The notes under the pieces were generated by a model that saw only the letters and a list, made by a program, of their open reading frames with translations, was not told where the DNA came from and ran no database searches. A stretch of DNA of 64,000 bases from assembly GCA_949358305.1 (NCBI GenBank), contig OX442324.1, positions 9,335,601 through 9,399,600 on the forward strand. Direction: 5' to 3'. Shown here piece after piece: positions 40,305 to 52,636 of the stretch (position 1 is its first letter; every line of letters starts with the position of its first letter). Origin of the DNA: Strigamia acuminata (taxonomy: Eukaryota; Arthropoda; Chilopoda; Geophilomorpha; Linotaeniidae). A program made the position numbers and the translations under genes.

Positions 40305-43300
40305 GTTTCAGAAGCGGTTCACATGTCTACGGTCTTTCCCAAATGCCGTGTTGGGTTGCAGATACGGCTGGCATGCCTACGGTCGTTCCAAAATGACGGT
40401 ATGAGTTGCAGGAACGGCTGGCATGCCTACGGTCGTTCCAAAATGACGGTATGAGTTGCAGGAACGGCTGGCATGCCTACGGTCGTTCCAAAATGACGGT
40501 ATGAGTTGCAGAAACGGCTGGCATGCCTACGGTCGTTCCAAAATGACGGGTTGGGTTGCAGAAACGGCTGGCATGCCTACGGTCGTTCCAAAATGACGGG
40601 TTGGGTTGCAGGAACGGCTGGCATGCCTACGGTCGTTCCAAAATGACGGGTTGGGTTGCAGGAACGGCTGGCATGCCTACGGTCGTTCCAAAATGACGGT
40701 ATGAGTTGCAGGAACGGCTGGTATGCCTACGGTCGTTCCAAAATGACGGGTTGGGTTGCAGGAACGGCTGGCATGCCTACGGTCGTTCCAAAATGACGGT
40801 ATGAGTTGCAGGAACGGCTGGCATGCCTACGGTCGTTCCAAAATGACGGTATGAGTTGCAGAAACGGCTGGCATGCCTACGGTCGTTCCAAAATGACGGT
40901 ATGAGTTGCAGGAACGGCTGGCATGCCTACGGTCGTTCCAAAATGACGGTATGAGTTGCAGGAACGGCTGGCATGCCTACGGTCGTTCCAAAATGACGGT
41001 ATGAGTTGCAGGAACGGCTGGCATGCCTACGGTCGTTCCAAAATGACGGGTTGGGTTGCAGGAACGGCTGGCATGCCTACGGTCGTTCCAAAATGACGGT
41101 ATGAGTTGCAGGAACGGCTGGCATGCCTACGGTCGTTCCAAAATGACGGTATGAGTTGCAGGAACGGCTGGCATGCCTACGGTCGTTCCAAAATGACGGT
41201 ATGAGTTGCAGGAACGGCTGGCATGCCTACGGTCGTTCCAAAATGACGGGTTGGGTTGCAGGAACGGCTGGCATGCCTACGGTCGTTCCAAAATGACGGG
41301 TTGGGTTGCAGGAACGGCTGGCATGCCTACGGTCGTTCCAAAATGACGGGTTGGGTTGCAGGAACGGCTGGCATGCCTACGGTCGTTCCAAAATGACGGT
41401 ATGAGTTGCAGGAACGGCTGGCATGCCTACGGTCGTTCCAAAATGACGGTATGAGTTGCAGGAACGGCTGGCATGCCTACGGTCGTTCCAAAATGACGGT
41501 ATGAGTTGCAGGAACGGCTGGCATGCCTACGGTCGTTCCAAAATGACGGTATGAGTTGCAGGAACGGCTGGCATGCCTACGGTAGTTCCAAAATGACGGT
41601 ATGAGTTGCAGGAACGGCTGGCATGCCTACGGTCGTTCCAAAATGACGGTATGAGTTGCAGGAACGGCTGGCATGTCTACGGTCGTTCCAAAATGCCATG
41701 TTGGGTTGCAGGAACGGCTGGCATGTCTACGGTCGTTCCAAAATGCCATGTTGAGTTGCAGAAACGGCTGGCATGTCTACGGTCGATCCAAAATGCCATG
41801 TTGAGTTGCAGAAACGGCTGGCATGTCTACGGTCGATCCAAAATGCCATGTTGAGTTGCAGAAACGGCTGGCATGTCTACGGTCGTTCCAAAATGCCATG
41901 TTGAGTTGCAGAAACGGCTGGCATGCCTACGGTCGTTCCAAAATGACGGTATGAGTTGCAGGAACGGCTGGCATGCCTACGGTCGTTCCAAAATGACGGT
42001 ATGAGTTGCAGGAACGGCTGGCATGCCTACGGTCGTTCCAAAATGACGGTATGAGTTGCAGGAACGGCTGGCATGCCTACGGTCGTTCCAAAATGACGGT
42101 ATGAGTTGCAGGAACGGCTGGCATGCCTACGGTCGTTCCAAAATGACGGTATGAGTTGCAGGAACGGCTGGCATGTCTACGGTCGTTCCAAAATGACGGT
42201 ATGAGTTGCAGGAACGGCTGGCATGCCTACGGTCGTTCCAAAATGACGGTATGAGTTGCAGGAACGGCTGGCATGCCTACGGTCGTTCCAAAATGACGGT
42301 ATGAGTTGCAGGAACGGCTGGCATGCCTACGGTCGTACCAAAATGACGGTATGAGTTGCAGGAACGGCTGGCATGCCTACGGTCGTTCCAAAATGACGGT
42401 ATGAGTTGCAGGAACGGCTGGCATGTCTACGGTCGTTCCAAGATGACGGTATGAGTTGCAGGAACGGCTGGCATGCCTACGGTCGTTCCAAAATGACGGT
42501 ATGAGTTGCAGGAACGGCTGGCATGCCTACGGTCGTTCCAAAATGACGGTATGAGTTGCAGGAACGGCTGGCATGCCTACGGTCGTTCCAAAATGACGGT
42601 ATGAGTTGCAGGAACGGCTGGCATGCCTACGGTCGTTCCAAAATGACGGGTTGGGTTGCAGGAACGGCTGGCATGCCTACGGTCGTTCCAAAATGACGGT
42701 ATGAGTTGCAGGAACGGCTGGCATGCCTACGGTCGTTCCAAAATGACGGTATGAGTTGCAGATACGGCTGGCATGCCTACGGTCGTTCCAAAATGACGGT
42801 ATGAGTTGCAGGAACGGCTGGCTTGCCTACGGTCGTTCCAAAATGACGGTATGAGTTGCAGGAACGGCTGGCATGCCTACGGTCGTTCCAAAATGACGGT
42901 ATGAGTTGCAGGAACGGCTGGCATGCCTACGGTCGTTCCAAAATGACGGTATGAGTTGCAGGAACGGCTGGCATGTCTACGGTCGTTCCAAAATGACGGT
43001 ATGAGTTGCAGGAACGGCTGGCATGTCTACGGTCGTTCCAAGATGACGGTATGAGTTGCAGGAACGGCTGGCATGCCTACGGTCGTTCCAAAATGACGGT
43101 ATGAGTTGCAGATACGGCTGGCATGCCTACGGTCGTTCCAAAATGACGGTATGAGTTGCAGATACGGCTGGCATGCCTACGGTCGTTCCAAAATGACGGT
43201 ATGAGTTGCAGATACGGCTGGCATGCCTACGGTCGTTCCAAAATGACGGTATGAGTTGCAGGAACGGCTGGCATGCCTACGGTCGTTCCAAAATGACGGT

Positions 43301-44255
43301 ATGAGTCGCAGGAACGGCTGGCATGCCTACGGTCGTTCCAAGATGACGGTATGAGTCGCAGGAACGGCTGGCATGCCTACGGTCGTTCCAAGATGACGGT
43401 ATGAGTTGCAGGAACGGCTGGCATGCCTACGGTCGTTCCAAAATGCCATGTTGAGTTGCAGAAACGGCTGGCATGCCTACGGTCGTTCCAAAATGCCATG
43501 TTGAGTTGCAGAAACGGCTGGCATGCCTACGGTCGTTCCAAAATGCCATGTTGAGTTGCAGAAACGGCTGGCATGCCTACGGTCGTTCCAAAATGCCATG
43601 TTGAGTTGCAGAAACGGCTGGCATGTCTACGGTCGATCCAAAATGCCATGTTGAGTTGCAGAAACGGCTGGCATGTCTACGGTCGATCCAAAATGCGATG
43701 TTGAGTTGCAGAAACGGCTGGCATGTCTACGGTCGATCCAAAATGCGATGTTGAGTTGCAGAAACGGCTGGCATGTCTACGGTCGATCCAAAATGACGGT
43801 ATGAGTTGCAGGAATGGCTGGCATGCCTACGGTCGTTCCAAAATGACGGTATGAGTTGCAGGAACGGCTGGCATGCCTACGGTCGTTCCAAAATGACGGT
43901 ATGAGTTGCAGGAACGGCTGGCATGCCTACGGTCGTTCCAAAATGACGGTATGAGTTGCAGAAACGGCTGGCATGTCTACGGTTGTTCCAAAATGCCATG
44001 TTGAGTTGCAGAAACGGCTGGCATGTCTACGGTTGTTCCAAAATGCCATGTTGAGTTGCAGAAACGGCTGGCATGTCTACGGTTGTTTCAAGATGACGGG
44101 TTGGGTTGTGGAAGCGGCTGGCATGTCTACGGTTGTTTCAAGATGACGGGTTGGGTTGCAGAAACGGCTGACATGTCTACGGTTCTACCAACATGACGGG
44201 TTGGGTTGCAGAAACGGCTGGCATCTCTACGGTCGTTTCAAGATGACGGGTTGAG
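40305..44255. repeat. 50-bp satellite array, about 79 copies
   Basis: The unit contains ggaacggctggcatgcctac followed by ggtcgttcc. The period is exactly 50 bp: the same bases fall in the same column from 40381 to at least 44161 with no insertion or deletion. Three main variants differ at a short site (gacggtatgag, gacgggttggg, gccatgttgag) and occur in blocks. Each unit holds the palindrome ggcatgcc and ggaacg/cgttcc as a possible stem. It is not coding. Confidence 0.95.
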
Positions 44256-44455
44256 CTGATGGCTTGAGTTATTCGAATCAATGTCCATATTCTCTCTTCT
44301 TCTGTATACTGTGAATAATAATAAAAAACAAAAATAAAAGAATTATTGCCTTTGTTATTATTAGCTTACTGTAAAGTTTACTTGATGAATATAATACTTT
44401 CTTTTCTTCACATACACGCATTACGGTAGGCCAGACTGCCTATTTGGCCATAATG
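44256..44455. other. AT-rich spacer between two satellite arrays
   Basis: About 200 bp of unique sequence with no gene. Its end (ggccagactgcctatttggcc) resembles the stretch before the first array (ggccaaaagtagcatttggcc at about 40123). Confidence 0.5.
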
Positions 44456-45405
44456 TCATTCCAGGATGATGGGTTAAGCGGTTGTCACGTCTACGGTCAT
44501 TCCAAGATCACGGCTTGGGTTAAGCGGTTGTCACGTCTACGGTCATTCCAAGATCACGGGTTGGGTGAAGCGGTTGTCAAGTCTACGGTCATTCCAAGAT
44601 CACGGGTTGGGTGAAGCGGTTGTCAAGTCTATGGTCATTCCAAGATCACGGGTTGGGTGAAGCGGTTGTCAAGTCTACGGTCATTCCAAGATCACGGGTT
44701 GGGTGAAGCGGTTGTCAAGTCTACAGTCATTACAAGATCACGGGTTGGGTGAAGCGGTTGTCAAGTCTACGGTCATTACAAGATCACGGGTTGGGTGAAG
44801 CGGTTGTCAAGTCTACGGTCATTACAAGATCACGGCTTGGGTGAAGCGGTTGTCAAGTCTACGGTCATTACAAGATCACGGCTTGGGTGAAGCGGTTGTC
44901 AAGTCTACGGTCATTACAAGATCACGGCTTGGGTGAAGCGGTTGTCAAGTCTACGGTCATTCCAAGATCACGGCTTGGGTGAAGCGGTTGTCAAGTCTAC
45001 GGTCATTCCAAGATCACGGCTTGAGGGGTGAAGCGGTTGTCACGTCTACGGTCATTCCAAGATCACGGCTTGAGGGGTGAAGCGGTTGTCACGTCTACGG
45101 TCATTCCAAGATCACGGCTTGAGGGGTTAAGCGGTTGTCAAGTCTACGGTCATTCCAAGATCACGGCTTGAGGAGTTAAGCGGTTGTCAAGTCTACGGTC
45201 ATTCCAAGATCACGGCTTGAGGAGTTAAGCGGTTGTCAAGTCTACGGTCATTCTAAGATCACGGCTTGAGGAGTTAAGCGGTTGTCAAGTCTACGGTCAT
45301 TCTAAGATCACGGCTTGAGGAGTTAAGCGGTTGTCAAGTCTACGGTCATTCTAAGATCACGGCTTGAGGGGTTAAGCGGTTGCCACGTCTACGGTCAATG
45401 ACAAC
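44456..45405. repeat. 46- and 49-bp satellite array, about 20 copies
   Basis: The unit contains gaagcggttgtcaagtctac followed by ggtcattccaagatcacgg. Units of 46 bp (ending gggttgggt) come first, then 49-bp units (ending cttgaggagtt). It is clearly related to the 50-bp array (shared gtctacggtc.ttccaa.at.acgg). Confidence 0.9.
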
Positions 45406-45410
45406 CTAAG

Positions 45411-45790
45411 AAAAATCACTTACTCATCCAACTCGGGTCATTTTTACCCATGTAGAAAAGATTTACAAAATATGGGTGAAAATGATTTTATTCTCCAAGT
45501 ATTTCATGTTTATGAAGAAATTTAAGTAATTCGGTATTTGTCGAGAGCAACAAAAACAATTGACATTGTATTCAAAAGTAATAAATAAACAAAGTATATT
45601 TGTGAAAATAATTTTTGGGGATTTCTAAATCTATTTATTATCAATTTTATTATTTGTTATGATGTAAAATAAAAAAAAATAAAATTTCAGAATGAAAAAC
45701 TTGATCGTTTTTGAGAAAAAATAAACACTTTGGAGGTCTTAATTGATCATAGGTTGGGGTGGGGAAGGCTAATGCATGTTTTAGTAAAAG
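45411..45790 (-). repeat. Diverged reverse copy of part of the 1.148-kb repeat
   Basis: Reads, in reverse, like 52800-53180: ttggggtggggaagg, ggaggtc, the long A run and the aactcgggtcatttttaccc block are all present in the same order. Confidence 0.65.
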
Positions 45791-45885
45791 TATTAAACAC
45801 AACACACATGTCAGCTGAATAATAAAGCAGTATAAGGATATAGATAATACAGAAAAAATTTGATTTTTATAGTATGTAAAGATTA

Positions 45886-46428
45886 TTACCTTTGCTGAAA
45901 CCACCATGTGTGGGAGGGTGGCACTCCTTCAGGAATATCAATCTCAACATTATACTCAGGGTTATTCATCGACTTCTGAATAACGCGGTTGCACCTTTCG
46001 ATGGCTACACCGATGCCGGATTCTTTGAGTGTTTTTCTGACGGTCTTCTGATCTTCTGATGGAAAAGCACCAAATATGTCGAGCATAAACTGTAGAGCTG
46101 ATCGCTGCTTACAAGCCGAATTCAATGAATTATAGCCCCAGCCATCAGTCGCGTGGGATACGCACGAATCAATGTCTAAACTAGCCTTAGGAATAGAATG
46201 CCCAATGGTTATTTTGTCTTCTTCACCGAAATCCACCCGATGCTTACCAATCTCGAAAACCTTATCGAGAATTTGTTGTGTAGTCTCAATTTTTTTATCC
46301 ATACATGTCTTCATGTCGTGGAATGTACATGCATGTGAAAAGGCACTTGTAGAACTAACGGCTGAATTTAACAACTGCTTTATACTTGTAATCAACTCGT
46401 TGGCTAGTGTTTTCTGGGCGGACATCAC
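45886..46428 (-). CDS. Unrecognised coding exon (180 aa)
   Basis: I do not recognise this protein. The frame starts MMSAQKTLANELITSIKQLL and ends IPEGVPPSHTWWFQQR. It has a helical, polar N-terminal half and a conserved-looking C-terminal half with many C and W. The stop is formed by AGGTAATAATC, which is also a good splice donor (AG|GTAATA), so the protein may continue in an exon to the left; none was identified before the satellite arrays. Codon use and composition differ from the AT-rich surroundings, which favours a real exon. No signal peptide or membrane segment. It could be a host gene fragment. Confidence 0.5.
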   Translation of the reverse strand: MMSAQKTLANELITSIKQLLNSAVSSTSAFSHACTFHDMKTCMDKKIETTQQILDKVFEIGKHRVDFGEEDKITIGHSIPKASLDIDSCVSHATDGWGYNSLNSACKQRSALQFMLDIFGAFPSEDQKTVRKTLKESGIGVAIERCNRVIQKSMNNPEYNVEIDIPEGVPPSHTWWFQQR

Positions 46429-46873
46429 TCAATTGACATCAATAGACTGGCTTAGATTTTTCAATATGTTGATTAATTTTGTTCTGTTTTTGCTTTATAT
46501 ACTTTTTTTAAAAGAAGAATCTAACTAAAAAGCAAAAATGTGAAATTATTATATTTTTCTAAAAATGTAACTACATACTTTGTCTATTGTAAAATTTTAC
46601 ATAATTTAAAATTATTATTTTTAAACTTGTTTTTGTTTTTACTGAAAATGTGATTTTAATAATATTATTTTAGAACGCGGGAAGTTTGACGGGGAAGGAC
46701 AGAAAAGCGAAAAGCGCTAGTTAAACAGAAAATGCCACAACAGCTATTTTGAGGTTTTTAAATTTCGTTTTAATGATTTTATTAAATACTTGAATTTGTA
46801 AATGATAAGATTAAGGTTTAATTATATTTAAAAAAAATTAATTGGCCACACAATATGTCAGGATCGCATTATA

Positions 46874-47637
46874 CAGGGTGGAACAAAAGTCTGTTCCCCC
46901 CTCAAATATTTCCTCAGCAATTGCATCTAGGCCAACTTTGATGAAGCGATCGTATAGGAAGTTGGGTGAGAGCAATCCAATGATGTCATCAAATTTGACC
47001 TTGAAGGCCATTTTCAAGGTTATTCACTTGCTAACTTCTAAACCAATCAGGTTAGAGCAAAAAAGTCAATTACAAAGTTGTAGAGCATCATCAAATTAGT
47101 ACTATCCAACTTATCTTAGTCATCTTAAGTTAAATGTTTTCCTTTTCAAAAGGAGACAAATCAGAAAAAAATCAGCAAAGTGAAATTTTTTATTCTTGTG
47201 ATAAAATAATTATTAGGGCATTAAAAAAAGGCAGTGGTTGTTCTTGTTTACTTGCATAATGATACACATTTGAATATGTTTATTTAAGTAATTCAGTATT
47301 TTTGTGATAGAAATTTAAGTTTTGTCACAATGGCTGGCTTTATTTCAGCTGATTTGTCTTCTTTTTAAAAGGAAAACATTTAACTTAAGATGACTAAGAT
47401 AAGTTGGATAGTACTAATTTGATGATGCTCTACAACTTTGTAATTGACTTTTTTGCTCTAACCTGATTGGTTTAGAAGTTAGCAAGTGAATAACCTTGAA
47501 AATGGCCTTCAAGGTCAAATTTGATGACATCATTGGATTGCTCTCACCCAACTTCCTATACGATCGCTTCATCAAAGTTGGCCTAGATGCAATTGCTCAG
47601 GAAATATTTGAGGGGAACAGACTTTTGTTCCACCCTG
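46874..47637. mobile_element. TA-flanked MITE, copy 3 (764 bp, without the inner element)
   Basis: Same terminal inverted repeats and TA flanks as copies 1 and 2, but about 450 bp shorter because the TTAA-flanked inner element is absent at about 47190. It shows what the family looked like before that insertion. Confidence 0.9.
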
Positions 47638-49320
47638 TATAACTACAACACAAACGACTTTGAAAACCGTGATTGTACATTCGAAACAATTTTTATACTA
47701 CTAGAAATACATTTATGACTTTGTATATTTTTTTTAAAATACATAATTAATATAACAATTAAGTTAAATTATAAATAAATAAAGCAAACAAGAAGTAATA
47801 CGGACTAAACAATAACAATAAGAACAATAACTTTTATTGATTAACTATGAATATTTTGTAATTGTTGTCACCCCTTGTTTTCATTGCTGACTCCATACAA
47901 CATATTACAATGTAAAAAATACAGGCATACAGGGCCAAGTTTATCTTTCGACCACATTTGTTTTTATTTGATGAAGAAACAGGAACAGGAATATCCTTCA
48001 ATGTATTATTTTTAAATTCTCGCCACGTCAATTTTTGCTGCAAATTCATTAACGATGCCACAACTCAACTTATTCCTAATATTACTTTGTTTCAGGAAAA
48101 CTAATAGTATACAATTTTGCTGACCATCACTAAATTACTTCAATTTCAAGAAAACAAAATTTATAAGAACAGTTTTTGAAGATTATAAAACTAAAATATC
48201 TTTGGTAATAACGGATGGTATCAAAGATATTACTAACCCTCTAATTATATTTCAATATAAGTACAATTGGAATGTCCAATATGTGTTGATAGAAATAACG
48301 ACACCTAATAAGGTACAAGAAGGAGGGGATTGCTAACTGCTAAGTTTGTGTTGTTGTTTAAATAAGTTGTAAAGGCACTGGCTTTTCTTCACAAATACAC
48401 TGGCAAATAAGAATGATTATTTGTATACAGACACCCAGAATCATCAGACTCGAAAAAATAAACAAACTTAACTCCATTCCTAGAAAATTATTAAATTCCA
48501 CTAATGCTAGTACTTCAAGTTAATAGAATATATATTAATACTTGCATTTTATTCAGAAATAATTGAGTTTATTAAATTTACTAAATTAATTAAAGAATAA
48601 AATTAATTATGAACTAGGAATTTGAATAACTAGGAATTTGAAATTTGAAATTTGAAATTTAGAAAAAAGTTTAAAATTTGAAATTTAGAAAAAAATGAAA
48701 ATTAAAAATTAGAAAAAAAATGCAACTGAATAAATCGGAAATCGCTGAAAGCAATTCATGAAAAAAAAACTTGACAACGGAAGAGGAAAATGGACAGCGG
48801 ACTGAGGAGAAATGGACAGTAGAGGGTACAGTTGGCACACTTGTCAAACAGCTAATTTTTGTCTCCTGGAATTAAATGGCGCCGAGGCATGACTATTGGT
48901 TAATATAATCACACGTCTTTTTTTTTGCTGCATAGCCGTTGGTTAATTTATTTTATTTAATTCTAAATTCAAATATATTATTATTTGTTTCTTTTTTATT
49001 TTATTATTATTGTTTTTTGTTTTTAAAAAGAGAAACCAATTTAGATTTATTCTAAGCTTAGAATAAATAGATACAAAGTCAAGAAATGTGTTGAGTTATT
49101 AAAAGAAATAAGACAAAATGAATATTTATCCAAGAATTTTAAGTTGACATGGGTTTGGATCAACTTTTGAGGAAATGCGGCGAATATAAAGATTGTAATT
49201 TTACAATTCGATCAATTTATTTTCATTTTTTGAATTCTAATTTCAATTATACTATCACTAAGCGGCCTGTAGCAATTAGCCAATAGGAGGAGTATCACAT
49301 TTGAATTGATATAAATTTCA
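47638..49320. other. AT-rich; no gene identified
   Basis: I looked here for upstream Dicer exons (helicase) and found none. Low-complexity aatttgaaatttgaaattt repeats lie at 48610-48720. Confidence 0.5.
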
Positions 49321-51672
49321 GCTACACTAATAAAATCAGCAGCCATGAACACATATACAAGTAGTTTATTCACTGTTGAGATGGACGAAGCGGCTCCAGG
49401 AAACACACAACCATATATTTCAAAACGACGTCAATTATATAAAAAACTGGTACAGAATTTCGTAACTATAAAGATTTTATAGAATAACAATTTTACAGTT
49501 TTTCTATCATAAGCTTAGATGGTTATTTAAAATGTCAGAATTGATCAAATTAGACTAATGATTCCCGAAATATTTAAAATTTGTATGTTTTTTTTAGGTT
49601 GCTCCACCTTTACTAGATTGTCCATGCTCAAATACAAATTGCTCGATGTATCTAATTTGTGTAAAACCTTCGAAACAAACAAGAGAACGTATCGGAGGAA
49701 CTATTCACGATACCGAAACGAGTTATCGACAATTTGCCATAATTACATCAGACCGATTGCCAAAGGTACTACTTGTACTACTACACTTGCACATATTTTT
49801 ATTTTATATCTTAAACTTCTTGTTGGAACTTTACATTAGATTTCACCTTTTCCAATATTCACAAAAAATGGAAAACATTGGGTTGAATTAACCCAATTAT
49901 TCGGAACGGTAGATAATGTAATGTTTGAAGAGAGAGATTTAAGCCGGATTGCAGAATTTCATAGACGTTTTTTTTTCGACTTTTTGCAAATAAATTCATA
50001 TCCAATAGACTTTCAGCCTTTGGGTTCAAATATGGCACTTTTTGTCCTTCCCCTTATAAAGCTTATTGGTAAGTATAAAAAAATTTTCGCATTATTAAAC
50101 TGTTTAACTGAAATGTGACTCTATCTGTTGACATTGTGAAATTTATGAAACTTATAGATGGCACCGCGGATGAACCGCCTTTGTTTGATGTGGATTGGAA
50201 AACAATTAAAGATGTATGTGATTACGCGTTTGATGGTTTACCCTCAGCAGAAGAAAGAAAGCAGTTTCAATGTGATGAAACAAAATTTGTGAACAGAGTG
50301 GTAGTTCCACTGTATTTAAGCGATAAAGTATTTTTTATCGTGGAACAAATTACGAAAACAATTTCTTCATCGCATCCATTTACAACCCAAGTGTATAAAT
50401 CTTGCGGATTCAAATCATGCGCTGATTATTTCCAACAAAAGTACGGAGTGGCGATTCAAAACATGGATCAGCCATTACTAGCAGCCAAAATGATCACCAA
50501 CAATGAACTAAATATGATCTCGAACAAGGTCAACCGAAAGGACGAGAAAAAAAATATGGCTATTGATGGTGAAACCATGAACACACACATATTCTTGGTG
50601 CCCGAACTATGCGGCGTTTTACCGATTAGTGCATCTCACTTAAAACATGGAATGATGATACCCAGTATCATATACCGTCTGAACGACTTAATTTTAGCGG
50701 CTGTATTTTTGGGGAAAATGGCAGGGTATGTACTGTTGAAAGATCTAGATTCGGAAGATTTAACATACAAGAAATGGTCTGTAACGGAAAAGGGATACCG
50801 TGAGTTATCGGTTATGAATGAAAACAACTGGGAATTCGATTATAAAATCGAACACGGTTCTTTGTTAACTAATTATGAAAATCTTCCAGGACAACACGTG
50901 ATTTTGAATGCACTAACCACGTGCGCAGCAAATGATTGCTTCGATTTGGGACGGCTAAAATTCTTAGGGAGCGCTTATCTGAGGTTTGTAGTAACAGTCC
51001 ACCTCTTCAACAAGTTCCCAGCACTAGATGAGGGTAATTTGATCAGTAGAAGAGATGCATTGGTGTCGAGTTCACATCTCTATCAGATAGCTGAGAATAA
51101 AGGGTTAACTAATCTATTAAAATGTGAGATATTTTCACCAGCTACTAACTGGTTACCACCGTGTTTCGTCATAAACATCAGCTCTGAGTTCAGGTTAATG
51201 CGTGCAGGACTGCCCTTCGACTCTTGGAAATATTTTATCGGTTATGATTTGAAGAAAGGAAGATGTGATAAGATACGCTCTTTTGCGGCAAACAGTGGGA
51301 ATGCAAAATATATCGGCCAATGTGGTGACAAAATCGGTCATTTGGAAACAGGAGGAATTGTTATGAATTTGACCGAGTATCAGCTAAACGCTGATAAACA
51401 CGCAGCCGACTGTGTTGAGGCGATTGTGGGAGCACACTTGTTGTATGCTGGATCGGAAGCAGCTCAGTTTCTTCTCATTTTTCTAGGATTTGATATTCAG
51501 CCTGACGAGACAAACACGAATGTGATAAAGGTTGCTTTAACCAACCCAGAAAAATGTATACCTGATAAACTATTAATGGGATTGTCTAATTTTGAAAATG
51601 AAATTCGCTACGTGTTTCGAGATAAATCCTTTCTCATTCAAGCAATAACTTATCCTTCACACTACAGTAATA
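49321..51672 (+). pseudogene. Dcr-1-like: Dicer-type ribonuclease III, truncated: platform, PAZ and RNase IIIa
   Basis: Four exons with GT-AG borders join in phase: 49321-49449, 49598-49765, 49840-50068 and 50158 onward. They encode the connector (KRRQLYKKL), the platform region (ISPFPIFTKNGK, FQPLGSNMALFVLPL), a PAZ domain (FFIVEQITK, YFQQKYGVAIQNMDQPLL, then LVPELCGVLPIS and IPSIIYRL) and RNase IIIa. Dicer cuts double-stranded RNA into small RNAs, with PAZ and platform holding the end and two RNase III domains cutting. Here the first RNase III signature, normally ERLExxGDxxL, reads GRLKFLGSAYL (50948-50980): all three acids are replaced, although ADCVEA near 51410 is kept. RNase IIIb has only its first helix (FENEIRYVFRDKSFLIQAIT) before a MITE fragment, where the frame ends at 51878. 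Helicase exons are not seen. The gene is broken or a partial duplicate. Confidence 0.85.
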
Positions 51673-51674
51673 CA

Positions 51675-51932
51675 GGGTGGAACAAAAGTCTGTTCCCCTC
51701 AAATATTTCCTCAGCAATTGTATCTAGGCCAACTTTGATGAAGCGATCGTATAGGAAGTTGGGTGAGAGCAATCCAATGATGTCATCAAATTTGACCTTG
51801 ACGGCCATTTTCAAGGTTATTCACTTGCTAACTTCTAAACCAATCAGGTTTGAGAAAAAAAGTCAATTACAAAGTTGAAGAGCACCATCAAATTAGTACT
51901 ATCCAACTTATCTTAGTCATCTTAAGTTAAAT
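51675..51932 (+). mobile_element. MITE fragment (one end) ending the Dicer frame
   Basis: Matches the first about 258 bases of the TA-flanked MITE (CAGGGTGGAAC start, preceded by TA) and stops abruptly at the position where the others go on with gttttcc. The second end is missing, so it cannot excise. Confidence 0.88.
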
Positions 51933-52272
51933 TCTTTTTGCTATTAATCAATATTTTTTAATATTTGTCTGTAATGAATTTATTTGCTTTTTAGATATTG
52001 CACAATAAACTTTTATTGTACTTTATGGGACTTTTTTTAAGTTGGGGCTGCGAGGGTTAAGCAATGTTAAGCTTTAGAAATGAAATGCAAACTGTTTTTT
52101 TATGTATTTGTGAACTTTGCTCTGCAGCAAAGTTCAATTTTACCCCTTAATTACTCTGTATTTGTAGATTTAGGCCCAGTTTACAACAACTGAGTTGTTT
52201 AGCCATTTTTTTTTCATCGATTACTTTTTTTTGGGGCGTTTTCCTGGTTGGATAAGTTCTATTTCAGGTTTG

Positions 52273-52636
52273 GCCTTCCTTGCCACCTGCTCCAGCCGTA
52301 TGAGAAATGCTTATGTGACAGAAATTTCTAATACAATTTCTGCAGTTGTTCACATGGCTGTTTTTATCCTATCACGAATTAGCAAAATTGGATTAACCAA
52401 TGGCACGAATTAAGTTTTTATCAATTATGACTACCTATTTTCGTGCGTCATCTAGTTGCATTAAGCGAGGCCGTTACAATTGAGAAAAACCTTAATTCGT
52501 GTCATTTGTTAATAAAATTTTGCTAATACGAAATATGATTTAAAAACCAGCCATGTGAATCAACTGTAGAATTTGTATTTCGAACTTTTATCACACAGGC
52601 GTTTGTATCACCGTTGGAGTCAGGTGGCAGAACTGC
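52273..52636. repeat. Foldback within the tandem unit (first copy)
   Basis: Arms at about 52273-52431 and 52473-52636 are imperfect inverse copies (for example gccacctg, ttcacatggct, attagcaaaatt and cacgaattaag with their reverse complements). It recurs in each unit; possibly a MITE captured in the array. Confidence 0.75.

Noticed and set aside
39092-40396. One 434-codon gene
   Set aside because: The first codons are Copia-3 LTR and the last are non-element DNA and satellite; only 39168-40054 is Copia-4.
41606-41854. Open frame of 82 codons in the satellite
   Set aside because: It is the 50-bp repeat read through three frames; neighbouring blocks have stops in the same frame.
40305-44255. 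CRISPR-like array
   Set aside because: Units are directly adjacent with no unique spacers, and the context is eukaryotic.
50115-50157. Start of the Dicer frame at 50115
   Set aside because: These codons are intron; a splice acceptor at 50157 joins in phase to the exon ending at 50068.
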